Of a DNA stretch of 64,000 nucleotides, positions 1 to 8,817 are shown in pieces. Location of the stretch: contig NZ_SJSK01000008.1 in NCBI RefSeq assembly GCF_004331645.1, positions 160,513 through 224,512 on the forward strand. The letters are read 5' to 3'. Numbering within the stretch: position 1 is the stretch's first letter; each line of letters begins with the position of its first letter. The notes under the pieces were generated by a model. It was not told the origin of the DNA. It did no database searches and was given only the letters and a program-made list of their open reading frames with translations. The position numbers and the translations under genes are program-made. The DNA is from Pedobacter frigiditerrae (lineage in GTDB: Bacteria > Bacteroidota > Bacteroidia > Sphingobacteriales > Sphingobacteriaceae).

Positions 1-3000
1 TTGAAATTTAATCCTGCAGTAAACACTCTTGCACTTGCTACTGAGTTACGCTCAACACCTTGAGAACCATTAGAACCACCATTTGATGAAACTTCAGGGT
101 CAGTACCATTGTATTTGGTAAGGATGAGTAAATTTTGTCCACTTACAAATACCCTTGCAGAAGCAATCTTCATTTTAGTAAGAAAGCTACCCGGAACAGT
201 ATAACCAATCGAGATATCCCTCAACTTAATAAAATCCCCCTTATAAACATTTATATCAAGAGGCACAGCAGAACCGTTAGACATATTATCTCCCGCTACC
301 ACTCTTGGCACTGAGGTAATCTGACCTGGAGTAGTCCACCTATTTAAGATATCTACAGAGTTATTCCAAAAACGTTGGTCCATAATTGACGCTTGAGTTC
401 CATTATAAATATAAAATCCTGCTTGATAGGTGATGGTTAAACTCAAATCAATATTCTTGTACTTGAAGTTATTGTTAAAACCACCATAGAATTTAGGCTG
501 AGAGTTACCATAGATTTGTTGATCTTGAGAAGTAATACCAGGAGCGATAGACCCATCTTCATATTTCCAGCGGCTTGCCACAGGTGAGGCATGATCATAA
601 AGCATTTTTCTGCCTGTAGAACCGCTAACATAGATTCTTCTTCCAGTTGCAGGGTCAACACCAGCAGTAGTTACAACATAAATCATTCCTAGCGACGTTC
701 CAACTCTTGATATATTGGCAGTTTCTAACCCTGATGTTGTTGAAGTAAATTGAGTTATTGTTGGCGTAAGTGATTCAATTACGTTTTTATTATAGGTAAA
801 GTTAAAAGATGACGACCAGCTAAAATTCTTAGTCGTTATTGCCTGCGCATTTGCAGTAAACTCATAACCTTTATTGTACATAGAACCAATGTTAGTTTGT
901 GGAGAATTTGGCAAACCAGCTGATGGAGCTTGAGGAACATTGTATATCAATCCATCGATATCATTTTTATAATAAGCCAATTCGAAGGTAATCCTGTCTT
1001 TTAAGATACCAAAATTTACACCTACATCTAATTTCTTACTAGTCTCCCAACCTATCTCAGAATTACCAGCCTGACTAAAGTTTAATGTTGGCGCACCTCC
1101 AAATAAACCTGGGCTATAGTAAGAATTTGGAGCTAAATTGCCTAAACCGGCAAAGTTACCAACTTCACCATAGCTACCTCTTAATTTAAAACTGCTAAAA
1201 ACTTTACCAATTTTGCCATTTTTCCAAAAATCCTCCTGAGCTAACTCATACCCTAACCCAAAACTGTAAAATGTACCAGCCTTTTTATCAGGACCAAATG
1301 CAGAATACTCATCTTGTCGTAAAGTACCATTAACTATATATTTCTTTTTATAATCATAGTTTAAACGACCAAAAAATGAAACTAAATAGTTTTCTCCAAA
1401 ACCTCCAGTATTAGAAAATTGGGTGTAACCAGCAGTGAAATCATTAAAAGCTAAATCAGAAAGTCCAGACCTACCAGCACCAAACGACGTATTTACAGTA
1501 GTTTGTTGTTCTGTACCTAATAGTAAAGAAAAGGTATGATCGTTATTAAAAGTTTTATCTGCTTGCGCTGTAGTTGTCCAAACTGAACGTTTATTCTGAC
1601 TGTAACTCATACCCGCAGAGCCTAATGCTGCAAAACCATCACCATTTACAGGGTTTGCAAAGGTATCATTGGTAGAATATAGATAATCTATGCCATAAAC
1701 GCTCCTTAATGTAACCATTGGAATTGGTCTATACTGCACAAATGCATTCGATTGAACTCTATTCAAATAGTTGTAAGATCTATCCAAATCAATTTGAACA
1801 ACAGGATTATAGAAGCCAACCTGACTGACCTTATTATTCATGATACCTAAGTTATTTCCGCTTAAGTTATAACCACCAGCATTTGAATAAGGTGAAACGT
1901 TAGGAGAATTAACTAAAGCAACACGACCAAGACCTGCAGTAGAAAATGCCTGACCATCTAGAGAGCCTGAACTAATAACAGCCAGGTTGTCTTCATTAGC
2001 ATATTGCAATTTAGCACCTACACTTAATGTTTTGCTTATTTTATGATCAATATTAAAAAGCACACCTAATCTTTTATAGTCATTTTTTACAATTATACCT
2101 TGTTGATTGGTGTAGTTAAGCGACATGTAATAATTAGTAGACTCTGACCCACCAGAAACACTTAGTGAACTACTGTAAGAAACTCCTTGACGATAAGCAT
2201 AGTCATACCAATTTGTATTGATTGGATTGCCATCCGGGCCATTAGTTAAGGCATAAGCATTAGTAGCGGCATTAAAAGTGCCCGCATTCCTTAGCCCTTC
2301 ATTTTTCATGTCGGTATATTGATAAGCATCCATCATATCTGGCAATCTTTGCACATTCGCAATACCCGTCCAACCATCATAAGTAACTGTCGCTTTTCCA
2401 GTTCTTCCTCTTTTAGTTGTAATTACAACTACACCATTAGCCGCTCTACTACCATAAATTGCAGTTGCTGCAGCATCTTTTAATATGTCAATGGTTTCAA
2501 TATCCTGGGGATTGATACTTGACAGCGCATTACCCGCTGCATTGCTCCCACTCACATCTCCCGTAAAAGACGCAACACCGTCAACAATAATTAACGGGTA
2601 AGAGCTTAATGAGATTGAGTTTGTACCTCGAATACGAAATACAGGAGGATTGTTAAGCACACCATTTGGTATTGATATTTGAACACCAGCTGCTTTACCT
2701 CCTAAGGCTTGATCAAAACTTTGAACAGGCCTATTTGCAATTTGGTTGCCTCTAATTGAAACAACAGAACCAACCAAGTCACTTTTCTTAACTGTCCCAT
2801 AGCCAGTTACAACAACATCACTTAATGTGCTTGTATCTTCTTCTAATGTCACATTAATTGTACCTGAGGTAATAGTTAAAGTTTTACTTACATAACCTAA
2901 GAAACGAAATGCAAGCAATGTAGTATTATTAGGAACTGTAATAGAATAAACACCATCTTCATTGGTTTGAGTGGCAATTCTAGTACCTGGAACAGTAACG

Positions 3001-3122
3001 GAAACTCCTGGAAGGGGAAGCCCTCCTTTTTCTGTAATCTTTCCAGTAATAGTCTTCTGTTGTGCATTTACCGATGCACTCAGCAAAATTAGAAGGAACA
3101 AAACGAGTAGTTTTTCTTTCAT
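1..3122 (-). CDS. SusC/RagA-family TonB-dependent outer-membrane receptor (last residues cut by window edge)
   Basis: Imports large ligands, usually glycans or peptides, through the outer membrane using TonB energy. The protein starts MKEKLLVLFLLILL, a signal peptide ending SVNAQ, followed by a carboxypeptidase-regulatory-like domain (about residues 22-100). A plug domain follows with the family signature DVVVTGYGTVKKSDL and then DILKDAAATAIYGSRAANG. The rest reads as beta-barrel. The frame is open through base 1 and the last visible residues, ARVFTAGLNF, look like the usual barrel end, so probably only a few residues are missing (about 1040 seen). The SusD partner would lie to the left, outside the window. 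The ligand cannot be told from sequence. Confidence 0.93.
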   Translation of the reverse strand, partial: MKEKLLVLFLLILLSASVNAQQKTITGKITEKGGLPLPGVSVTVPGTRIATQTNEDGVYSITVPNNTTLLAFRFLGYVSKTLTITSGTINVTLEEDTSTLSDVVVTGYGTVKKSDLVGSVVSIRGNQIANRPVQSFDQALGGKAAGVQISIPNGVLNNPPVFRIRGTNSISLSSYPLIIVDGVASFTGDVSGSNAAGNALSSINPQDIETIDILKDAAATAIYGSRAANGVVVITTKRGRTGKATVTYDGWTGIANVQRLPDMMDAYQYTDMKNEGLRNAGTFNAATNAYALTNGPDGNPINTNWYDYAYRQGVSYSSSLSVSGGSESTNYYMSLNYTNQQGIIVKNDYKRLGVLFNIDHKISKTLSVGAKLQYANEDNLAVISSGSLDGQAFSTAGLGRVALVNSPNVSPYSNAGGYNLSGNNLGIMNNKVSQVGFYNPVVQIDLDRSYNYLNRVQSNAFVQYRPIPMVTLRSVYGIDYLYSTNDTFANPVNGDGFAALGSAGMSYSQNKRSVWTTTAQADKTFNNDHTFSLLLGTEQQTTVNTSFGAGRSGLSDLAFNDFTAGYTQFSNTGGFGENYLVSFFGRLNYDYKKKYIVNGTLRQDEYSAFGPDKKAGTFYSFGLGYELAQEDFWKNGKIGKVFSSFKLRGSYGEVGNFAGLGNLAPNSYYSPGLFGGAPTLNFSQAGNSEIGWETSKKLDVGVNFGILKDRITFELAYYKNDIDGLIYNVPQAPSAGLPNSPQTNIGSMYNKGYEFTANAQAITTKNFSWSSSFNFTYNKNVIESLTPTITQFTSTTSGLETANISRVGTSLGMIYVVTTAGVDPATGRRIYVSGSTGRKMLYDHASPVASRWKYEDGSIAPGITSQDQQIYGNSQPKFYGGFNNNFKYKNIDLSLTITYQAGFYIYNGTQASIMDQRFWNNSVDILNRWTTPGQITSVPRVVAGDNMSNGSAVPLDINVYKGDFIKLRDISIGYTVPGSFLTKMKIASARVFVSGQNLLILTKYNGTDPEVSSNGGSNGSQGVERNSVASARVFTAGLNF

Positions 3123-3269
3123 ACTTTTAGTTTTTAGGGTTAATGATTAATTATTATTGAGAAAATTTATTCTACATAAGCAAATCAGAAAGCAAAAAAC
3201 GCGAATGAAATTTTTGGCAATTAAAACCTGCCTTATTTTTCCATATAGATAAATTATAAGGAAAAATAA

Positions 3270-3315
3270 ATTGTTTTTTTCTCCAAAAAACATATTTTTT
3301 GGAGAAAAAAACAAT
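3270..3315. repeat. Perfect 21-bp inverted repeat, 4-nt loop
   Basis: The arms 3270-3290 and 3295-3315 are exact reverse complements around the loop CATA. Each arm consists of a T or A run around a CTCC/GGAG core. It lies about 150 bp upstream of the receptor start codon. It is not followed by a clean U tract in the direction of the receptor gene, so it may be a regulatory or leader hairpin and not a terminator. Confidence 0.75.
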
Positions 3316-3702
3316 AAAAATGAGATAATTAGTTTGTTTTAAGTTTTCGTAAAACCAAATTAGGTAAAAAAATGACTAAAACATTAAAATTTAATATTTA
3401 TTTACTTTTTTTTAATAAAAAAATAAAAAAAGCATAATTTTTAGTGATTAAAAAACTGATTTTTAATCACTAAAAAGAAAATTAACAATAAAACACAATA
3501 ATAAATATACTTATAACGCATAACACACTAATAAAATAGCAATTTAAAGAGTTTAAATAATATTTTTTATGGTTTTAAGTACAAAAAAAAAGAATTATTG
3601 TCATTTGGTAATCTAGCTTTTTAATAGTGCATAAAATTTACCTTAACAACCAAATTAACTTAACAACTTTATGGTTTCAACATCACACTATTACTACATA
3701 AG

Positions 3703-3736
3703 AAAGCCCTAACTTAAAAATAAGCTAGGGCCTTTT
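3703..3736 (-). terminator. Intrinsic terminator after the lipoprotein gene
   Basis: A 10-bp stem (3706-3715 with 3722-3731, GCCCTA-type arms, one G-U pair) is followed by T-rich sequence on both strands. It lies 21 bp after the stop codon of the lipoprotein gene, where a factor-independent terminator would be expected. Confidence 0.7.
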
Positions 3737-3756
3737 ATTTATTCTAAAACAAGAAT

Positions 3757-4665
3757 TTACAGATTGTTTAAATAGTTATCTATTGTACTTTGAGTTGCCA
3801 ATGACACAGGTATGTTTAAATTCAAATCTGCACTAACAGTAAAACTTGTTGCCCCGAAATAAATTTTATCGTTCATATCCACAGAAATGATTACCAACTT
3901 ACCTGCCATCCCAATCGGTAAAGAATTCAAATAAGATTGATGTTTGTTAACCGCCATAACAAAAGGCAAACCAATTACATTATTAAAATTGTCGAAAATT
4001 AAATAGGCTCTTTGCTCTTTAATACTTGGAATGACGCCTGCATATATTGGACCAGCCGTAACTGTTGTTTTTGGATTTGGGTTACTGTAAAAGTAATCGC
4101 AGTTAACCCAGCCAAAATTAGGTAATGAAAATTGATAATAAGCAGGCGTTGTGAATACCCTTGCTTTTTGATTTAACATCCAAGTACTATCCGATGCAGC
4201 TGTTGGTTTAAATTCAAATAAATCCATTGGTGCGGTACTTAACGTAGTAGGCACGTTAATATTTACTGTTGCAGCGGGATTTAATCTTAAAAGCTGACCG
4301 TTTTGAAGCGCTAAAATTTGAAACTCACCCCCTGACACTAAAAGCTGACCGTTAGATTCTGTAAATTTCCCAGACAATAAAATATCTCTTTTAGTTAATA
4401 CTTCTTTTAAGGTAAGTTTTACATTTCCACTTACAGGATTTCCGATAGCATCTAAAAAAGCATTTGCAGGGAAATCTAATTTTATTCCCTTTGCCCCTGT
4501 AATTGTAAATGCCGTCCCTGCAACTCCATTAAAACTTTGGGTTGGAATTGAAAATTTAGAATTGAATTCGGCAAGACTTAAACCTTGAGATGAATTTGAA
4601 CTGAAATCTTTTTTACAAGATGATAAACTAAATATTACTAATGCGATAAAGGTTAAATTTTTCAT
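3757..4665 (-). CDS. Putative lipoprotein of unknown function
   Basis: A 302-residue protein with a lipoprotein signal peptide: hydrophobic N-terminus and lipobox LSSC at about residues 14-17, followed by KKDFSSN. It should be anchored in the outer or inner membrane, facing the periplasm or surface. Residues about 45-130 contain a beta-rich segment (GAKGIKLDFPANAFLDA and following) that reminds me of ZU5-like domains in other Bacteroidota lipoproteins, but I cannot assign a function. It has its own terminator and stands alone between long spacers. The ATG at 4665 fits the signal peptide. Confidence 0.8.
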   Translation of the reverse strand: MKNLTFIALVIFSLSSCKKDFSSNSSQGLSLAEFNSKFSIPTQSFNGVAGTAFTITGAKGIKLDFPANAFLDAIGNPVSGNVKLTLKEVLTKRDILLSGKFTESNGQLLVSGGEFQILALQNGQLLRLNPAATVNINVPTTLSTAPMDLFEFKPTAASDSTWMLNQKARVFTTPAYYQFSLPNFGWVNCDYFYSNPNPKTTVTAGPIYAGVIPSIKEQRAYLIFDNFNNVIGLPFVMAVNKHQSYLNSLPIGMAGKLVIISVDMNDKIYFGATSFTVSADLNLNIPVSLATQSTIDNYLNNL

Positions 4666-5258
4666 GATGATTATTTTTTGATAACGCTTACTCTATTTTG
4701 GCTTTTCTGCTTTCGCCTTTCGAGAGTATATCACCAGAATGAAATTTTGTTACCCCTGTTAGCTTATCATTTTATTCTCACCTTTATTTAAGTATCAAAA
4801 TACACTGGACAGATTAGAAATCATCATATGCAACTTCTTCGTCTTTTATCCGAGCTAAGTTTGAGGCCGGTTCGTAGAAACCCCCATTTTAGAAAGGCTT
4901 ATCCTAATGAGCTTAGAAGAAACACTAAAGGAACAACGAGTGAACGACAAAGGACAGGTGGATATAACGTGGAGTTAAGGCGCACTTGACGTGGACTTAA
5001 TGTGGACCGGGAGCTGATGAAATTTTAAAGGAATTTGAAGCTTTTATAAGCTTAGCCTTGAGGGGCGCAATAGCAATTGAAGATAAGAAAAATTTATAGA
5101 ATAATTAACCAAGCCCTTCATTATTTAAAATTTATTATATGCATTTAGTTATTTAGCTACCTCAGCTCATCATTTACAATAACGACCTGCAATAGCCTCA
5201 TGAAACTTTTGATCAGTTCGAATGTTACCAAAGGCAATCAATAATAAAGAAAATTGAC
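4666..5258. other. Gene-poor spacer with one doubtful 53-codon frame
   Basis: This 593-bp stretch separates two divergently placed genes. The only frame with some length is 4828-4989 on the plus strand, 53 codons starting MQLLRLLSELSLRPVRRNPH and rich in Arg. It has no recognised relatives and no clear ribosome binding site. Base composition between about 4830 and 5060 is less AT-rich than the neighbouring spacers, which could mark a decayed gene or element. I see no RNA gene here. Confidence 0.4.
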
Positions 5259-5840
5259 ATGAGAAAATTAATTATTCAAGAATGGCTGTCGATTGATGGC
5301 TATGCAGCTGATGAAAAAGGTTCAACTGATTTTTTTGGCTCGAATGAAATGAATGTTGATTCAGATCAAGATATTCTAGAAGGAATGGATTCCATCGACA
5401 CCATTTTATTAGGCGCAAGTACCTATAAATTATTTGTTGAATTTTGGCCAACACCACAAGCCGAAAAAGAAATTATAGCAAATCATTTAAATGAAACACC
5501 AAAAATTGTGTTTTCTAATTCATTAGTAAAAGTAGGGTGGGGAAAATGGGATAATGCTAAACTACAAAACGGAGATGCTGTTGACGAAGTTAAAAAGCTA
5601 AAACAACAAAATGGAAAAAACATGGTGCTTTGGGGAAGTTTATCACTGAGCAAATCTTTATTGAAGGCGAATTTAATTGATGAAATTGAAATTAGGACAG
5701 TTCCAATAATTTTAGGAAAAGGCTTAAGGCTTTTTGGGGAATCTGAGCAAATTGAATTTGAAACAGTAGCAACCAAAACATATAAGTCAGGAATGACGTT
5801 TGTGAAATATCGATTAAAACATTCACAAACATCACCTTAA
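5259..5840 (+). CDS. Dihydrofolate reductase-family protein (RibD C-terminal-like)
   Basis: A 193-residue protein with the fold of the RibD C-terminal/DHFR-like family: N-terminal strand RKLIIQEWLSIDGYAA, the segment DTILLGASTYKLFVEFWP at about residues 47-64, and the late motif MVLWGSLSLSKSLL followed by VPIILGKGLRLFG. Members bind NADPH. Substrates of the stand-alone bacterial versions are mostly unknown, so a folate role should not be assumed. It is a single cytoplasmic gene that converges on the acyl-CoA dehydrogenase gene with a 12-bp gap. The start is the ATG after an A-rich leader. Confidence 0.88.
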   Translation: MRKLIIQEWLSIDGYAADEKGSTDFFGSNEMNVDSDQDILEGMDSIDTILLGASTYKLFVEFWPTPQAEKEIIANHLNETPKIVFSNSLVKVGWGKWDNAKLQNGDAVDEVKKLKQQNGKNMVLWGSLSLSKSLLKANLIDEIEIRTVPIILGKGLRLFGESEQIEFETVATKTYKSGMTFVKYRLKHSQTSP

Positions 5841-5852
5841 ATTTTAAGCTTA

Positions 5853-7004
5853 TTACTTTAGAATTTCTCTAGCGATTACTATTTTTTGGATTTCTGAAGT
5901 TCCCTCCCCTATTGTACATAATTTACTATCGCGATAGAATTTCTCTACTGGGAAATCTTTAGTATATCCATAACCGCCAAATATCTGTACCGCTTCTGTA
6001 GCACATCTCACTGCAACTTCAGATGCATAATATTTTGCCATCGCAGATTCTTTTGTCATCGGCAAATGCCTGTTCTTTAAATCTGCAGCTTGACGGATTA
6101 ACAGTTCAGCAGCTTCAATTTCTGTAGCCATATCTGCCAACTTAAAACTAATCCCTTGGAAACTAGAAATAGGCACTCCAAATTGATGACGTTCTTTAGC
6201 ATAACCAACAGCAGCGAGATAAGCACCTTTAGCAATGCCTAATGATAAGGCCGCAATAGAAATACGACCGCCATCTAAAACTTTCATTGCTTGTTTAAAG
6301 CCATCGCCTTCTACGCCTAATAAATTTTCTTTGGGTACACGGCAGTTATCAAAAATCATCTCTGTAGTTTCTGACGCACGCATACCTAGTTTGTTTTCTT
6401 TTTTACCAGCAGAGAAACCTGGTGTTCCTCGTTCTACAACAATTGCTGAAATTCCCTTCGCGCTACCTGCTTCACCAGTGCGAACCATTACTACGGCTAC
6501 ATCTCCAGATTTACCATGGGTAATCCAATTTTTAGAGCCATTAATCACGTATTCATCACCTTCTAAAACTGCAGTGGTACGCATACGCAAGGCATCTGAG
6601 CCTGTATTTGCTTCTGTTAAGCCCCAAGCCCCAATCCATTCTGCCGTTGCTAATTTAGGCAACCATTTCATTTTTTGCTCTTCATTACCAAAAGCGAGTA
6701 TATGTCCGGTACAAAGTGAATTATGAGCTGCCAAAGAAAGCCCAATTGAGCCACATACTTTAGAAACTTCTACAATAACATCAACATATTCTTGATAACC
6801 GAAGCCAGAGCCTCCGTAAATTTCTGGCACTAAAACGCCCATCAAACCGAGGTCGCCTAGTTGTTTAAAAATTTCTATTGGAAAATGTTGCACTTCATCC
6901 CACTCCATTACGTTTGGACGGATGTGTTTTTCAGCGAAATCGCTGACCATTTGTTTAATGATTTCTTGATTTTCGGCTACTTCAAAGCTAAAGCCTGTGT
7001 TCAT
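5853..7004 (-). CDS. Acyl-CoA dehydrogenase
   Basis: FAD-dependent enzyme that introduces the alpha-beta double bond into acyl-CoA in fatty-acid or branched-chain amino-acid breakdown, passing electrons to ETF. The family signature GLTEANTGSDA lies at about residues 128-138 and the C-terminal signature with IFGGYGYTKDFPVEKFYRD near 335-355. The catalytic base is probably Glu367 in IGEGTSEIQ, the position used by short- and medium-chain enzymes; isovaleryl-CoA dehydrogenases use another position. An upstream start would add 13 residues of unlikely sequence, so MNTGFSFE at 7004 is preferred, giving 383 residues as usual for the family. A hairpin with a U tract ends only 13 bp before this start. 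Confidence 0.93.
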   Translation of the reverse strand: MNTGFSFEVAENQEIIKQMVSDFAEKHIRPNVMEWDEVQHFPIEIFKQLGDLGLMGVLVPEIYGGSGFGYQEYVDVIVEVSKVCGSIGLSLAAHNSLCTGHILAFGNEEQKMKWLPKLATAEWIGAWGLTEANTGSDALRMRTTAVLEGDEYVINGSKNWITHGKSGDVAVVMVRTGEAGSAKGISAIVVERGTPGFSAGKKENKLGMRASETTEMIFDNCRVPKENLLGVEGDGFKQAMKVLDGGRISIAALSLGIAKGAYLAAVGYAKERHQFGVPISSFQGISFKLADMATEIEAAELLIRQAADLKNRHLPMTKESAMAKYYASEVAVRCATEAVQIFGGYGYTKDFPVEKFYRDSKLCTIGEGTSEIQKIVIAREILK

Positions 7005-7021
7005 ACGGTAGGGTTTAAAAA

Positions 7022-7072
7022 AAGAAAAGTTTAAACACAACACCTTTTTGTGTTCGCATTTAAACTTTTCTT
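7022..7072 (-). terminator. Hairpin with U tract directly before the acyl-CoA dehydrogenase gene
   Basis: A perfect 14-bp stem (7022-7035 with 7059-7072) is followed on the minus strand by seven T residues. By shape it is an intrinsic terminator. It could stop transcription coming from apt 230 bp upstream, or act as a leader attenuator, because it ends immediately before the start codon of the dehydrogenase gene. Confidence 0.65.
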
Positions 7073-7306
7073 AAGATTTATATTTGGTTTAGAACAATGA
7101 TAAACAAATTATATAACACTAGCAAGATATTTTTTAGCCATATTAAGTAGAATGTTTTGGTATTTGGTTCATTAACTCAATCAACTTCTTATTTTGAAAG
7201 AAAACCAGTATAAATTATAAGGAAATTTATTTTAAAATATTTTATGCTAGATAGTTGTAACGGTAATAAAATTGCGTTTTTTACACTAAGGTAGTTTTCT
7301 AACGCA

Positions 7307-7834
7307 TTAATAACTTACCAAGGAAAATGTATTTGGACTGAAGAGGTTTAATCTATCCTTACCGTTTAAAAAATCTAAGCTAATTAAGAAAGAATACGCT
7401 ACAACATTTGCCTGTAACTGGTTTACCAATTTAGAAGCAGCAACTACCGTACCTCCTGTTGCCAATAAATCATCATGAATTAAAACATTTTGCCCGGCAG
7501 TAAAGGCATCCTCATGAACCTCTAAAGTAGCACTGCCATATTCTAAATCGTAAGATTGTTGTATGGTTTTGTAAGGTAACTTTCCCGCTTTACGTATGGG
7601 AACAAACGGAACATCTAGAACTTGTGCCAAGGCTAAACCAAATAAAAAGCCACGACTTTCTATACCTGCAACAACATCTATTTTTACACCTTTTAATTGG
7701 TCGGCTAGCGCTTTAGTAATTTCCGCACATAAAGCAGCATCTTTTAGTACCGGAGTAATGTCTTTAAAAATAATTCCTGGTTTTGGGAAATCGGCAACAT
7801 CACGTAAAGTTTGTTTAATTCTGGTTTCGAGCAT
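7307..7834 (-). CDS. apt: Adenine phosphoribosyltransferase
   Basis: Salvages adenine to AMP using PRPP. The 175-residue length is typical. The phosphoribosyltransferase PRPP-binding motif VLIHDDLLATGGTV lies at residues 117-130, and the N-terminal part GIIFKDITPVL and VVAGIESRGFLFG match the family closely. The start codon lies 1 bp after the stop of the HhH gene, so the two are translated from one transcript. It is followed by a 302-bp spacer before the dehydrogenase gene. Confidence 0.97.
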   Translation of the reverse strand: MLETRIKQTLRDVADFPKPGIIFKDITPVLKDAALCAEITKALADQLKGVKIDVVAGIESRGFLFGLALAQVLDVPFVPIRKAGKLPYKTIQQSYDLEYGSATLEVHEDAFTAGQNVLIHDDLLATGGTVVAASKLVNQLQANVVAYSFLISLDFLNGKDRLNLFSPNTFSLVSY

Positions 7835-7835
7835 T

Positions 7836-8756
7836 TTAGAAAGTGAGATAAGGTGCTAGGTTTTGAATATTTTGTGGGGTTAAGATAGCCACTTTCTTTA
7901 AATCATCAATGCTATTAAATTTTCCATGTTGTTTTCTATATTGAACTATCGCATTTATCTGTTTATATTTTAGATACGGATGGCTTTTCAAATCTTCAAA
8001 TTCAGCTGTATTGATATTGATTTTCTTAATATTCGAAACATCAATCTTAACCTGATCTTTAATCTCTACAAACTTCACGCTATCCAATCCGTAAACTTCC
8101 AGTAATTGTTCCTTTTTGTAAAAGCCGCCCAATTTTTCTCTATATTTCACTATTCGCCTGGCAAATGCTGCTCCTACTCCCTTAATTTCATCTAGCTGTA
8201 AGGTATCTGCACCATTTATTTCTACAACAACTAATTCCTTTTTAACATAAGGAGTTCTTTCTGGATATGCCTTCTTTTCAAATTTATTTGCAAAACTAAT
8301 GTTTTCTATCTCTATGTAAGGTAGTAAAGCTTTGTATTTTTTTGGGGTGATGGCATACATCCTTTGCAAATCTTCTGGCTTGTAAAACTTGCCACCTTTA
8401 TTCCTATAATTAACTATTGATTGAGCTTGTTTTGCAGAAAGTCCAAGTTTTTGCCATTGTACCAAATCAATTTTATTGGGGTCAAACTTAAAAAGACTTA
8501 GGGGCGTAGTTTCACTGTCTTCTATCTGATTACGAATTTTTGAATAATAAGTAGGCCGTTGCTGATTTACTAAAACCAATTTTTTTAAAGCCGTTTGCTC
8601 TTCAATTGATAGAACTTGAGGTTTTATAAAATATGTTGAATAAAAATAAGGCAATACACTTACTAGCAATAAAATAGTCATTAAAGCCAACAATCCATTG
8701 TACTCTCGCTTTGTAAAGCCAAAGTAGTTATTTAACCAAGTTTTAATATTTAGCAT
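7836..8756 (-). CDS. Helix-hairpin-helix protein, ComEA-like, membrane-anchored
   Basis: About 306 residues with one N-terminal membrane helix (GLLALMTILLLVSVLPYFY) and three helix-hairpin-helix units, for example LSAKQAQSIVNYRNKGGKF, IKGVGAAFARRIVKYREKLGG and LKYKQINAIVQYRKQHGKF. Each unit has the pattern of ComEA-type DNA-binding domains, although ComEA itself has one such module. It is probably a periplasmic protein binding DNA, perhaps in uptake, but no other competence gene is nearby. The start MLNIKTWLNN at 8756 is preferred over an upstream start because the divergent promoter at 8778 would overlap the longer version. It is coupled to apt (1-bp gap). Confidence 0.85.
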   Translation of the reverse strand: MLNIKTWLNNYFGFTKREYNGLLALMTILLLVSVLPYFYSTYFIKPQVLSIEEQTALKKLVLVNQQRPTYYSKIRNQIEDSETTPLSLFKFDPNKIDLVQWQKLGLSAKQAQSIVNYRNKGGKFYKPEDLQRMYAITPKKYKALLPYIEIENISFANKFEKKAYPERTPYVKKELVVVEINGADTLQLDEIKGVGAAFARRIVKYREKLGGFYKKEQLLEVYGLDSVKFVEIKDQVKIDVSNIKKININTAEFEDLKSHPYLKYKQINAIVQYRKQHGKFNSIDDLKKVAILTPQNIQNLAPYLTF

Positions 8757-8777
8757 AGGTACTCTAAATATAATCGT

Positions 8778-8785
8778 TATTTTTG
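8778..8785 (+). promoter_or_regulatory. -7 promoter box of the fused acyltransferase gene
   Basis: TATTTTTG is a perfect match to the Bacteroidota -7 element TAnnTTTG. Transcription would begin near 8792, about 25 bp before the ATG at 8818. No clear -33 TTTG was seen. Confidence 0.5.
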
Positions 8786-8817
8786 AAATTGCTTTACTAA
8801 TTAACACCTCCCTTTAG

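Larger units (their letters stand above)
3123..3756. other. Long AT-rich intergenic region
   Basis: This 634-bp spacer between the lipoprotein gene and the SusC-like gene has no credible coding frame. It is extremely AT-rich with many A and T runs. It holds a strong perfect hairpin at 3270-3315 and a terminator at 3703-3736. The promoter of the receptor gene should lie here, but no perfect TAnnTTTG box was identified. Confidence 0.6.

Noticed and set aside
6235..6726. 163-codon plus-strand open frame inside the acyl-CoA dehydrogenase gene
   Set aside because: It lies opposite a clear gene and its translation has no recognisable features; it is a shadow frame.
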